A stretch of 64,000 bases of DNA, taken from Lineus longissimus. Lineage: Eukaryota; Nemertea; Pilidiophora; Heteronemertea; Lineidae. Below are positions 48,169-60,829 of the stretch, one piece after another. The stretch's first letter is position 1; each line of letters begins with the position of its first letter. Below the pieces are notes generated by a model. The model made no database searches, was not told the origin of the DNA, and saw nothing but the letters and a program-made list of their open reading frames with translations. The stretch is taken from the NCBI RefSeq assembly GCF_910592395.1, contig NC_088313.1:4402501-4466500 (forward strand). Direction: 5' to 3'. The position numbers and the translations under genes are program-made.

Positions 48169-51100
48169 CTATATCTCGTTTCGTCATTATTTGTGTGCTG
48201 TGGTGTGTTAATTTCTCCCCTCCGAGCAGTGACGGGCTGGTGGGCTGGTTCACAGCCCACGGCAACGTTACGGACGCTTACCAATATCCCAATAAGTACA
48301 ACGCAATTATCACTATCTTGCATGATCGTCGTTTTCTGATACAGATCCAGTAATAACATCCTATAATTTCACGCCCTGTTTGCAAGCAAAACAATTTATA
48401 ATCAATAATTACCACATCTACAGAACGCTTTTTATGTGAGTTAGAAATGATAAAGAAAATCAACTCCATGTCACAGAGTTTAGGATATGCGGTTCATAGG
48501 GGTCTGGTTTACAATGTCACTGTCTGACAACTCATCGAGTCTCGAGACAAGGGAAAATCACCGCAATCCACAGATCCCACAATAGTCTAATGCGCCAGTC
48601 CGCCCTTGGACATTACATTTATACTAAAAGGTTTAGAGTAACCAGCCGAAAGCTTCGGAAAAACTTGAGTAGCAGGTGCATATCATTTTCTTTTACCCAG
48701 CTTGAACATCTGCCGCCATCGATCATCCGACACCGTTGTCGTGATAACCAATTCTGACCATTGGTCAAGTTCTTTCTAATATCAATCACAATCAATTATC
48801 CTCTCTCCCTCCTCCGATTAATAAAACATTAGCGTATTTTTTTATAATCGACGAGTTCCACCCAGGAAAAAAAATATATTTAAGTTTTTATATAGCGGTT
48901 TTAAATGAGAAAAAAAAAATCACTTTATACTCCCCGTTCTCATCCATAAACACTTCAGCAGAACTTATGCACTGCTATTCTGACCTAGGCTTAAATATTA
49001 AAAGGAATGAGAAGAAGGCATTATTTAACATAGTACGTTTAATGGAATATTTCCATGGCGGAAAAAAGCACACTTTTTAAAGTCATTTCTGATCATTTCC
49101 TTGTTGCTACCCTAAAGCATGGTTACAAATAAACCTATTCGAACTGGCCCGCCATATCCGGCTGCGGCTTATTGAACTGTCTTGTGAAGCTTAAGAAGTG
49201 TCCATTCCCCGATTCGATTATCCGATGTGCTTCCCGTTAGAACTTTCAGTAATTTGATATCATCGCTGCGTCAATAGAAAAGCAGAGATAACTCGGGGAA
49301 GGGACATTACAGCGTCGACCGATGGTTATGGTATATGGTGTGTCTTCAACCACATGCTGTAGCACAGCAGGCGTTCAACGTTAGGTGGTTAGCCCAGCTT
49401 AGTGACAATACGCCAGTCACCCAGCTTCGAAATAGACCGAGTCCAAGCAAGCTTTGTCGTTAAAAACAATGCGCAATTTGGAGAGAACTTGGTGGCAATG
49501 TGTAACTTGTCTGCTTAATAAGCACCTAAGCCGACATTCAATCTTTCAGCGCCAAAGTCATCAATGTAGTTTGAAAATGCAGACGACAAAGAAAGATGAT
49601 TATATACTTCCCTATCTGAGCGAGCACATTTTTTACAGGATCTGATAGCCATTACAAGCAGGAGACTACGTGAGTCAAGTTAATTGCTATACAAAATGCA
49701 TCTGACCTGACCGAAGGCACATTATGGTATACTCATTTCCGACAAGATTACAGAGCAGATCAGATCATTTTGCCCCGAGTTTGGAAAGCAGGGTACCTCA
49801 CAAGACTCTAGATGTGCGACGAGGATTAAAAAGTGCTTCACTTAATTGGAAAGGTCCTGACCCGACACTTCCCATCGGATGTATCAGTTGGATGACGATC
49901 GAGGATAATGATCACGCCGTGGCTTCTGAGGGCAAGAAATTGTCCTAATTCTCTCGGTCGAGGGTTTGGCTTGGGAAGTACTTGGTAATGTTTGATTACC
50001 TGTACTTAAATGGCGCCAGAAACAGACAACGCTTATCATCTGGCACTTAATGCTTAGTAACACTCCCATGCACTTAAAAGGCTGCACCAATAAACCCCTG
50101 CATTTATCTATTGGGGTAACAATGTCAAAAATATACTCTTTGAGATTTTTTAAAGTTTTGTTCCATCAAAGGGTACAATATACTGCCAAATGTCCTTTTT
50201 GATATTTTTGACACCTTCTGTTTTATACCACATGTGGTATTAAGATACAATCCAGTGACGATGCAGACAAAGATTATCATGTCGAACTGACAGGCATCGA
50301 CCGGTTTACCACCAAAACTGTAGAAAACGGTCTCGGTGTCAATCTCAAGGTGTTAAGGTAACGCCACAATCGAGCATATTCTGTTTGCGTGTACCACACT
50401 TTTTTTCACATACTCTTGCAAAAAAATCAAACAGCGGTATCAACGAAAATAATTCCTCCCGGCAAAAAAGTTTGCAATTGATTTCAACTGCTACATCATT
50501 CATAACCCAATGCCCAACTCAGCCCTTCAGCTATATTACCATCTATGTGACTTGGTTACGAAAACCACTGAAATGTGAAACCCATTCATGGATTCGAGTG
50601 TCCACCAGTCAATAGTCTGACACTTTATATTGATCCGCTGATGGGCTTTTCGAGAATTCGCCCACGGACATGCAATATCATTTCGCCATGCTGGTACGAA
50701 TATCCCATCCCAAATTACCACGGTCGCCATTCAAACATACAATGTATTTATTGCAGCGTGAACACTATTTGGCACTTTGTCCCGAGTACTTAGCAAAACC
50801 TACAAATGTTGCCAATTGTTGTAGTGATAAAAAATTGGTATGAAGTACATCGTGCTGTACATTTTTTTCTTGGTACTGTTCTTTCATCTCTATATACTTA
50901 CTTTTACAAGAGCTTTTACCCCCACCACTTCACACTCGCTTCAACAAATATCAATAGTGTATTTTACCGTCATTAAATGTTCTTTTAGTTTGCCTACAAG
51001 CGATATACAAACGCAATCAAAAACGCATTTGTCATAGCCACTATCGCTTCCCGGGGTAAGAAAATAATGTCGATTTCATATGCTGCAGCCGTAAATACCC

Positions 51101-54100
51101 CGTAAGGACTGAAGAGGCATTAATTGTTGACGCTGTCTATTACAGCTGGGACGACACTAGTTGCATGGCCTGCTTGTCAAGAGGCCATTAGATGCGGTAA
51201 GTATACTTTTTCACGGCGGCGATATCAGCAGAGCCAACCATGTCGAGAAGTCGATTTGCTGTAATTGCACCGATAATTACATTGTGAAAGGTCAAAGCGT
51301 GTTGATGACGTAGACACGTTTGAGCAAGGTCCCTAATGGATTTCGTAAGAGATTACTATCTAGATTCGCTTTTGAGTAACATATTTACGGATCTTGCGCT
51401 TTTCTAAGACCTGTTTGTCAAAACAAAGCCTTATTGATGAGACAATTTCAGAGGAACGTGACTGTATTTCTGTTTTGTACTGTTTCTAAAGCAATGAAAA
51501 ATATTAAAGACTTTGAGATTATAGAAGAAACCCAGGGGAGACCCGGCCGGCGACTGCTAGCCGTCTGCTTGACGACAACCCGAGTGGAATACAACTGGCG
51601 CTCATGAATGCCCAATGGAAAGCCGTTTAGATGTGGTCAAGTTGAAGGAACAAATCGAAATATTAGTTTGCAATGTTCAAATAAAGATTACAGAATACGC
51701 TGCGGGCAAGTGGAACACTGGATTGTGTAAACCTACAGCTGCTGTCAATGCCAGCACACGCCTCTCCAATGTCGCAACTATCACTACCCAGAATAAAACA
51801 AAGAAAAGCTGTGGTCCTTATCGCTAGCGCTAACCATAAAGAGTTAAGTAGCTGAACTATGCGGCTGGGAGAAAATATCCGACTCAATGAGGCTGTCCAC
51901 AATCCAAATATTTCACGGTGACCTCAGGGAATAAATTCTCGTAGATGCTACCTGTCGCCGTCTGCTACTTTGGCACAACCCAAATGCGATACCACTTTAG
52001 CCAAATGCAAGGCAAACCACTAGTGGCGTGAGACGTATATCTCCAATTCGATAGGGCGGTCTCGCATACCTTACGAATGACGAAGTATAAAGTACAAATG
52101 TGTCATCAGTGGTATCATCAAGACATGGACATGGACAACGCTCGTAATTTGTAATATCAATAGTTGGGGGACAATATTTTCAACAGATCCTCGATGAAAT
52201 ACATTTACATACTTCGTTTCGTCGTTCGTAGCACTGAGTAAGTAAAGACTACTTGTGAAAATTGTCTAATATCCCAAAATGTCAAGGGTAAGGCAGCCAG
52301 CTGAGCAGTGTGATCATTGAAGAAAAAAGATTACGGCTTCACGACGTCTGTGGCGTGCAGAGTGATACGGGCGCAGTAAGAAGGGACGCGTGGAATTTGA
52401 GGAATCATTCCACGTACGAGATACATGTAACATTTCGGCTACTTATTGGGAGAGACGGGTCAATATTGGTTACCCTATACGATAGCTTTCCATTGGGTCT
52501 GGCATAGGTAGTGACATACACATTATTGATGTCAGGACATTTTATTTTTTTAGTCTTTTTGAGGGAAGGGGTACACAGAGAAACGTGTTTTTGTTGTTTC
52601 TTTAGGCTTCAGTCTATTTTGAGATGACCCCCAAGACAGTATACTGGCAGTGCCGCTCCCAATGAATCCAAATAAGACATCGACCATCGGGTCGGAGAGT
52701 AATCGATAAGACAATCAAGCTCATGGGTTTACGCTCGATACTGTCCCGGATAAAAAACATAACGAAACAGCCGACTTGGCTACCGGAATCTTACGCTAGG
52801 AAACAAGACTAAATGAGCTTTGCCACTGTCGCGCTCAGACAAGCAGGATATTAGGGACACTTGGTATTTTTATCATTTCTGGACTGGGACCTGAAGCATT
52901 AATGACGTAGGCAGCTTGAAGTGAGTGCATTTAGCTTTAGGAAGACTCGCATGCAGTTATCAAACTCACCCAACGGCATTTCACTCAACGCACTCTTTTG
53001 ATGTGGCAGAGCTTCTCGAGCGTCACCTAATGATTCTAATCGTTTGATATCGTAGAGCAAATGGGAGAAAGCTTTTGTAAAGCAGCTGTAACTCAGTGTT
53101 CTCACGGCTAATGGTTTGCCGGTGTTTTAGCATTATATATCCCAGGCTTGAGTATTCATGGAAACGGATTCTATCATAATACAGACTGGAACAGTGTTTA
53201 ATTTCTGATGTATTGAGGGTCATTACTTAATTCGTCACCATACAAATAGGGGAGAACACTCGTGAAAGGGGACACTTGAGACTGCTACACTGGTTTGACC
53301 ATGGAGTTGATGAGATAATCTTAATACTGCTGGAGACGAAGATTTACACGTCGGGAGCAATCTAAACTAGGACAGTATGACTACTTCCTATTTCTTGAAT
53401 AATGTAAACCGCAAACTTTTCGCCATCGTTTTAGATCGCAAAAAATAAGAGTTTGAATTCAAAGAAAAGAGGCGTGCCAATTGCGGTAATGGCATATGGA
53501 GAGCATCTGGGCTCCTCATACTGTACGTAAGCTTACATTAGGTTCAAAATAACCTACTTATTTGGTTATGTGTGAAAGGACCAACGCGGTTAACTTTGTC
53601 AAACTCCATGTAGCAGTTTCCGGCTTCGTGATGACTAGCAATTAACTAGAGGAATGAGATTCACCACCAAATCTGCTCACCATATTGATTTACTTTCATG
53701 TACATAATTGCAATCAGAATTAACTGGATGATAGTAATTTCATTCTATGCAATATGGAATTTGATTATTACACAAAGTTTGGTTTGCCCGAGCGAGTTCA
53801 CCTTTTGCGACAGTTGAGAAAAACTCATGAAGAAAGTCCTTATCGTCCTCCAAGATCCCTATCCTGGGGCAGCATGTAAAGTTGGGAAATGGATTGATCA
53901 GGGTAAAAACAAATCACTTGACCCTACAACACTTACATAATGTATTTTCATTATATATTGGCCTCCATACGATGCAAAATGCTAGCCAAATGACAGGGGG
54001 TCAATTATTCGCATCGCCAAGTATCTGCTACGCAATCTCATAAAAAAACATAACCACTATACCCACGCAGCCACACCGTTTTCAATCAATGTCAAAACTT

Positions 54101-55936
54101 AGGTCCTCGCGGATACGTCCCTTGTAATCATGTTCGACTTGGACCAGGTCGTTGCCGGCTGATTTGTACGTTACTCTCTCGCATTTTTTGAACCGTAACA
54201 TCCAATTACTAACAGCAACGGACATCAGTCAGACGCCCCCACTGTGAAAAAGATAAAACAGCCAAGGCATCACGCCATATAATCAGTCGAGAATCCCGTG
54301 ATAATCTGTAAATACACCCCAATAGTCTCAAGAATATAGTTTGTTTTTTTACTTTCGTATCGGAATGCTCAGGCTACGGAAGAAAGCACAAAGTGGAGAT
54401 TCACTATCTGACCACCATATTGACCGAAACAGTTAATCGATTTAAAGAGAAAATGATTGTAGAAGAGGCGCTGACGGAGATGCATTCCAACAATGCAAGG
54501 AATATCATATTGTGACACCACCATAATGGTTAACCTTAAGATATTGATTTCAAATAAACTCGACCCGTACCTGATGAAGTCAGTACCAAACCCAATATCC
54601 AACAGCAATCCGTCACTGCTGGCTGCGGAATATCATTTTAAAAGAGTATCGTTTGCCTCTTGGAGCCAGACAACTAGCTGTCCAACCAAGTCCTGCCCTC
54701 GCGTGTTAGCGCCCTTATGAAATGGCAAAGTTGAACGAAAGCAAATACCCCCGGCCTTGCGCCTTGGTATGGCCCTTGTAAGTTTATTAGTATTCTAGTC
54801 CATTGTCAACCATCATGACCATCGGCGAATCATCTCTGTGTATACTCTGCTCTCTAGTATACTACTTATAACAATAGACAACAAATACACAAACAAGTAG
54901 GCAACGATAAAGAATTGTGGTCTATTAGCAACCGTCATATTACATGCTACGAATATCAGTTCCAACTAAGACAGCTTCGAATAGACAACAACTCTATTAG
55001 TCCGAGCAAGAACTTTACAAATCTTCCTTCTCACGAATTTTCACGACATTGACTAGTTTATGACCGTAAATGTATTAGCATTATGAATAAAACTCGCTCT
55101 GCTAATTCATTCCATAATGGTCAACTCTTCTTGCTCAACCACACTGACCATCTCTGCACTCATAGCAATACAGTTTGGCCTTGGTCTTCTCGGTATGACC
55201 GCCATCCCTGACCTTCCAGGATTCAATAACTTCGGACAATAGATACAGGCACCTGACAGAGAGAAAAAAGCCGATCAGCCTCTAAGAGCTGTTGCAAGGC
55301 GGACGTATTAAACCAGTTAATAAGAGACACTTGGCATGCAGCTGGTTTCAAGGTAGGCTGAGCCAAGAACGATCTCTTCTGATCGGCTTTGGTTGAGCGA
55401 GCTAGATTTTTATGGCACCTATCACGTGTGGAAACACTGGGATACTTCTTCCCGATGTCAGTGACATATAATCTAGGATCTGTTCATTATTAGGTGGAAC
55501 TACCCTTCAATAAGATATATGGGTACATGCCTAATGACAATTGGTAATGTCAACGTCCGCATTATCTATAAATGTTATTCGATATGTAGCATTATGGTAC
55601 TAACTGGTATTACTCTAGAAGCAGTCCAATCTCTGCATTCTGCAGCTGAAGAAAATTGCAATTACATCGTAATTTGTTATAAATAATTTCTGAGTAAAAA
55701 AAGTTGGTATAATGTCAGTCTGCCCTCTACGGCTCTCTTGGCTTTTCTTTCGATTTCGTAGTAATTGATTAACTGGTCTGAGACCAGTTAAGCTAGAGGT
55801 TATATTCTTTGAGCAGACAAATTGCTCAAAAGCTACGGCGAGTTAACTGGTTAATGAGGCAATTCATTATTCCAATCTTCCTTAACGAAGTTCTTCTGAT
55901 TCACTCGTTTGATTTATGTGTTATCTTTCTCAACTT
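48169..55936. other. Long non-coding stretch
   Basis: No exon is recognised. All frames are under about 80 codons and mostly overlap on opposite strands. A 21-bp palindrome occurs at 55770. If the promoter-like cluster at 48.0 kb is genuine, this would be its first intron. Confidence 0.45.
55770..55790. other. Perfect 21-bp palindrome
   Basis: TAACTGGTCT and AGACCAGTTA flank a single central G. AACTGGTTAA recurs at 55845 and its near-complement AACCAGTTAA at 55312, so the half-site is repeated locally. A dimeric protein site is possible. Confidence 0.5.
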
Positions 55937-56830
55937 CAGACATCTGACCCGCAGGAACCTGAATCATCTATCAGTTGGCCGCGGCCAATAAGAGATACCT
56001 TGTTGCTCGGTGGAATGGGCACGGATACAGTCAAATGGGCATCTATCACAAGCCACAAAAACATCGAGACACTTGCTCCAGCGGCAAGAGAAAAAAAGGT
56101 TGCTAGGACGTTTCAGTTGGCAAATACATACATGGGTATCTGAGGTGGCGTTCAGTTCTAAATCATTGCCACAAAAAGGTTTCTCCCGCTTGTAATTTTT
56201 GCATTTCCAGACAATGAAGATTTATTGGATATGAACCCTGCAATATCGTTTTTGTGCTTTTAATTGGTTGCTTAATGACGCATGGCTTGGGGCATAATAG
56301 CTAAAAGGTTATCACCAAACTGTTAAAATAAGTAATGAGCTTATTCTTTCTCCAGATAAATGTGGAAAAGGTTTCCCTAATGACGTTTCAGTTAGCCAAT
56401 ACATATGCCAGGTGGCATTTGCTTGTGAATAATAGCCCAAAACATCTTTTTCGTGCTTTTTGCATATCCAGGTGATTAAGGTTAATAAGGGTAACGAACA
56501 CTGTAGGATCCTCTTGGTGCTTTTTATAGGTTGCACACTAACTCAAAGCCATGACCATTTGATAGCTAGGGTCAAAAATGCTAAAAGTTTGGAAAAGTTA
56601 TTAACCAAACTTTTCATGTGACGATCAATCCATACCGATAATTTTCCACGTGTATTTTTACTGTCAGGTTCTGTTTATTTATCATCAACCTATTTACCTA
56701 ATAAACCACTAGCCGAGAGGAACCTGAGACATCAATCAACTGACCACGACCAATAAGGGACAGGTTGTTTCTCGGTCGGATGAGCCCGGCTGACGTCTTG
56801 GGGAACATCCATCACAAGGCAAAACATTGG
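55937..56830 (+). repeat. Degenerate direct repeats
   Basis: Two levels are visible. AGGAACCTGA, then CCAATAAGRGA, then a TTGTT-CTCGGT block, occurs at 55953-56015 and again at 56717-56780. Between them, units starting near 56087 and 56352 share AAGGTT, GACGTTTCAGTT, AATACATA, GGTGGC and TTTTTGCAT in order, about 265 bp apart. These are old, diverged duplications. The frames at 55916-56195 are not recognisable. Confidence 0.6.
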
Positions 56831-57858
56831 AAAGTTTAGCGATATCGAGGGAACGACTGTGGCAATCGAGGCAGAAAAGCGAGAGAGCTGTGACATATTA
56901 CGATCGGTAGATACTCGACAGGCTTGACCGTGGACCGCGTATGAATGATGTCCATCTTTGATGAGATATTTGCAGAGTCGGGAGCAATGACATTATCATA
57001 ACAAGGCAGACGGACACAGATCATGTCGTTGACTAAATCACGTAAGAATGGGAATGGCCTTTTCGGGGGGCCGGGATGGATTATAAACAGCAGGGATTTT
57101 TGCGATAGACATCCACATTTTAGGAGGATTCGGGGAGAATTCGGGCAGAAGAATGTATCGGGTGCAGCCAAAACTGCATCCTGTGTTCCGGGATGGGGGC
57201 ATTTTAAAACGGAACTGGTAGACGCTGGTGTTGGAAAACGTTAAGAGTGACAGGCTATTTTTATTTTTTTCTTGCCTAAACTTAATTAAGCTAGCCCAGT
57301 TGTTTTTTTATTGTCAAACACTCAGTGTTGCTGACTTAAATATGGAATTCTCTACACGATATTCGTGGTCTGAAATTAAATGAGGATTTACCAAAGCTGC
57401 TGAATTAATCAAAGTAATTACTACTATGACTGAATGATTGGTTGCTATTGGCCCATACCTGGACGAGTGACAAAGTTAAAACAGCTGCACGTCTAAGACG
57501 AATCACTTTTTATGCCTGCAATAATGTGTATCAAGGACCGTCCGCCAGCGAATGAATGAAGCGAATGCATAACTACGATCAAAGCTAAGATGCTTCCCGA
57601 TAAGCGATATCGCGGACATGATGGACTTATTCAAGTCTAATCAACTGGTAGTTTATAAATGGCATATGATGACAAAGTACAAATACATGTATTATTCACT
57701 CTTTTCTGACTTCTTCGCTGTTGTTCTGTTTTCTGTAACCTGAAGAAGACTGTCCCACACCTAGATATAAAGGTTTTCTACATGTAGTTTTCGAAAACCT
57801 TAACCTTAAACCGCAAACATGGGTATGTATTTCGTGGAGGTTTTTCGGTAAAATGAAA
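56831..57858. other. Stretch with one 111-codon frame, no gene recognised
   Basis: The minus frame 56836-57171 (111 codons) is proline-rich in part and overlaps a plus frame at 57023-57244. Neither matches a known family. The GC-rich patch at 57040-57200 is the only compositional feature. Confidence 0.35.
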
Positions 57859-58886
57859 AATGAAATGGCCAGGGCCATTGTGCTCACCTCATGTGGAGGA
57901 AAGATGGATAAAGAGCATGGTATTGTGTCATGTAGTGTTAGGTTTGATGTAGGTCCAAGCAATTACAATTTCCCCAAAATGGCCAATTTACATAACATTC
58001 GACCTCTGTGACCTTGAAAAGTAGGTCAAATCAAAGAAGACCCGGGTGACACATTGAATGGTTGTTAGAATTAGATGTACCTATGATATAAAATTGGTGC
58101 CAATCGGGCAAGTCATTACTAGGAATAATGGCATTTTGAAGAATTTAGGATTTGGCCCCCTCCCTGGAGGCCAAACGGCTAATCAGATCAAACCAAACTT
58201 CGGTACCTGAGATCACCTGACCAAGGGGTACATGTGTACTTAATTTGTGATCAATAGTCATTGCAGTTAAGAAACGTGCCATAGTTACGGCCTGACGGCG
58301 AATTTACGCCATTTGACCTCTGTGACCTTGACAAGAAGGTCAAATTAAAAACCTGTGTGACATATACTGTATGGTGGTTAGATGTACCCATGATATCAAA
58401 TTGGTGGCAATCGGGCAAGAAGTTAAGGAATAATCACATTTTTAAGGTTTTTGGATTTTGCCCCCTGGTGGTCAAGTGGTGAATCATATTGGACCAAACT
58501 TCGGTCCCTAAGATCACCTGACTGAGGGTAAATGTGTACCAAATTTGGTATCAATAGTCATTGCAGTTTAGAAACGTGCCATCGTTACATCCTAACGGCC
58601 AATTTACACCATTTGACCTCTGTGACCTTGAAAAGGAGGTCAAATCAAAAACCCGGAGGATATATGATGCACCTTTGCTAGAAGTACCTACCATATTTTT
58701 TTCAAAATTTTCCGACTACTATTAAGGGAGATATTGCATATTTTCACTTTTAACGTTTGGCCCCCTGGTGGCCAAACCATGAAACGAATCGGACCGAAAC
58801 TTGGTCTCCAAGGTGTCATTACATAAGGGTACATGTGTACCAAGTTTCAACTCAATAGCTCTAACAGTTACGAAACGTGCCCTGCT

Positions 58887-58897
58887 AACGGACGACG

Positions 58898-58947
<50 letters not shown>

Positions 58948-58958
58948 ACGACGGACGC
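58887..58958 (+). repeat. ACG microsatellite of copy 2
   Basis: This tract is longer and more uniform than in copy 1. The arginine- or serine-rich peptides encoded across it on both strands are artefacts of the repeat. Confidence 0.9.
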
Positions 58959-58972
58959 CACGGTATGGGATA

Positions 58973-58998
58973 AGCTCACCTCTGCTAAGAGGTAAGCT
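58973..58998 (+). other. Terminal stem-loop of copy 2
   Basis: AGCTCACCTCT pairs with AGAGGTAAGCT around GCTA. There is one mismatch compared with the perfect stem of copy 1. Confidence 0.7.
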
Positions 58999-59003
58999 AA
59001 AAA

Positions 59004-59986
59004 CCAATAACGGTTTATAAAATTGTAAGCACTGAGTCACAGAGTTTTGATACTGTCCCAGACACATCAAAGTACAACTGACGGCACAATTTGTGTGTGA
59101 CATCACTTAGAGCCGATAATATTGATGAATTGAAAGCATTTTTTAGCTTTAAACCTGTTCACACAATATTTATTTTATGCGCGAAATTCTTGTGACAAGC
59201 AGACAATATTGTTGAAGAGATTCATACGTCATTTAGTAATCAAGTCAGAATAGAGATTCTTCAATCAATGACGAAGTATTTGAGTGTAAGAAAACTAATC
59301 TCCACATTTTCGATGTCAACTGTCCATTTTGATCACGGAGTGACCTCTTGTTCTGGGAACGAGACAATTGAAGAAGAAGACACTTGTTTGGAGTGTCAAC
59401 CCGTGGCTTTCTTTAAGTAATTCCTATTGGTTCACTGGTGCCGTTGTGGTGTCCTCGCGTTTACACGTCTCATCGGCTTGTTGTTCTGAGGCTGGCTACA
59501 TACCTCATCATTACGGAAGTCATGAATGTTGCAATACAACGCCGTGGACAGGTTATTAACCCAGTCAGCTGGATCGCGTGCCTTGTCTCTTTATCCCATT
59601 GCCAGACAGCACATCCATCCTATCAAACACATGACGAAACAGGACGAAGCTGAAGCGCATCCTGTATAAATATCTAACAACGAAGGCAAGATCAATTACG
59701 TGCAGGCGTGTTCTCTTTGAGAATTTTTTTATCATCTAGTTTTTATAAACGGTTCATCTTCCTTTTTTAGCACCGAAAGGAGATGTTTGGTGCTTTAGAC
59801 GAGGTAGCGTTCTCCCTCATTTTAAGGCAGACAAATGTTAAAGCGTGCCGTGATGTTACAAGGTATGCAACGACAAGAAACAGGGTTATTTCATGCTGAC
59901 AAAAAGAATTCCTCCATCAAAACCGACTTTACACCTTTTCGATGTATCCCTCTCTATATCCAACTGAGGATAACTTCCAACACATA
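59004..59986. other. Non-coding stretch
   Basis: No gene is recognised. Only short overlapping frames are present. Confidence 0.5.
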
Positions 59987-59996
59987 TATAATTACC
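59987..59996 (+). repeat. Left target-site duplication of the foldback element
   Basis: TATAATTACC, identical to 60820-60829. Confidence 0.85.
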
Positions 59997-60819
59997 GGGT
60001 GTCTACAAAACCAAGACCCAAGACCCAAGACCCAAGACCTACAAAACCAAGACCCAAGACCCAAGATGTTGATGGGTCTTGGTTTTGTAGGTCTTGGTTT
60101 TGTAGGTCTTGGGTCTTGGGTCTTGGTTTTGTAGACACCCACACGGGTGTCTACAAAACCAAGACCTACAAAACCAAGACCCAAGACCCAAGACCTACAA
60201 AACCAAGACCCCCACCTACAAAACCAAGATCTACAAAACCAAGATCCATCAACAAACCTACTCCAAACTAGTACCTAGTACCATAGTACCTGCCCAAGAA
60301 GTAATTACATTGTTCTTCTTTTTTTTTTCATTCACCCTAACCCTTTAGAAAGCTAGGCTATATTATCACGGATACCCTCGAGAGGACTATTTTAGGTATT
60401 TTAGCTTTTGTATTATATCCTTACCCCGAGATCCTTATTTTCTTGGAAAAGCTTAACCAGTGTTAAATGTTCTGAACAGAATCTGAGTACAAAGCATCAA
60501 AGAGCTTGTTTATATAGGAGCTTCTGTTTTATTGATAAATTGCAACTTCCTGCTGAAAAAAGGAGAGATGTAGATGGGGTCTTGGTTTTGTAGGTCTTGG
60601 TTTTGTAGATGGGGGTCTTGGTTTTGTAGGTCTTGGTTTTGTAGACACCCGTGTGGGTGTCTACAAACCAAGACCCAAGACCGAAGACCTACAAAACCAA
60701 GACCCAAGACCTACAAAACCAAGACCTACAAAACCAAGACCCATCAACATCTTGGGTCTTGGGTCTTGGTTTTGTAGGTCTTGGGTCTTGGGTCTTGGGT
60801 CTTGGTTTTGTAGACACCC
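59997..60819. mobile_element. Foldback transposon of short tandem repeats with 10-bp target duplication
   Basis: The element starts GGGTGTCTACAAAACC and ends with the reverse complement. It is flanked by an exact direct repeat TATAATTACC at 59987-59996 and 60820-60829. Arms of about 250-270 bp (59997-60264 and about 60566-60819) are inverted copies built from two units, CTACAAAACCAAGAC (15 bp) and CCAAGAC (7 bp). Each arm itself contains a complete smaller inverted repeat (59997-60140; 60655-60819) followed by a head-to-head junction with the inner end (ACAC spacer at 60141-60144, its complement GTGT at 60651-60654). The central 300 bp (60265-60565) is unique and non-coding. Foldback elements of flies and the TU elements of sea urchins share this plan of tandem-repeat arms; TU arms use 15-bp units. 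I leave the superfamily open. Confidence 0.85.
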
Positions 60820-60829
60820 TATAATTACC
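60820..60829 (+). repeat. Right target-site duplication of the foldback element
   Basis: TATAATTACC, identical to 59987-59996. Confidence 0.85.

Larger units (their letters stand above)
57859..59003 (+). mobile_element. Modular non-autonomous transposon, copy 2
   Basis: This copy has the same order as at 2695-3825: 5' GGCCAGGGCC palindrome, modules beginning near 57981, 58297 and 58597, ACG microsatellite (58887-58958), terminal stem-loop and five A's. I count about 20 single-base or short differences outside the microsatellite, giving roughly 98% identity over 1.1 kb. One change (GGTAAGCT for GGTGAGCT) weakens the terminal stem. The flanks are unrelated to copy 1 and no target duplication is seen. 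Such high identity in a long non-coding sequence implies recent movement or gene conversion. Confidence 0.75.

Noticed and set aside
55267-55392. AAAGCCGATCAG and its inverted copy about 110 bp apart as a MITE
   Set aside because: Only 12-13 bp match and there is no target duplication.
56836-57171. 111-codon minus-strand frame as a gene
   Set aside because: It overlaps a plus-strand frame of similar quality, and neither resembles a known protein.
58722-59106. Arginine- and serine-rich frames on both strands
   Set aside because: They are translations of the ACG microsatellite.
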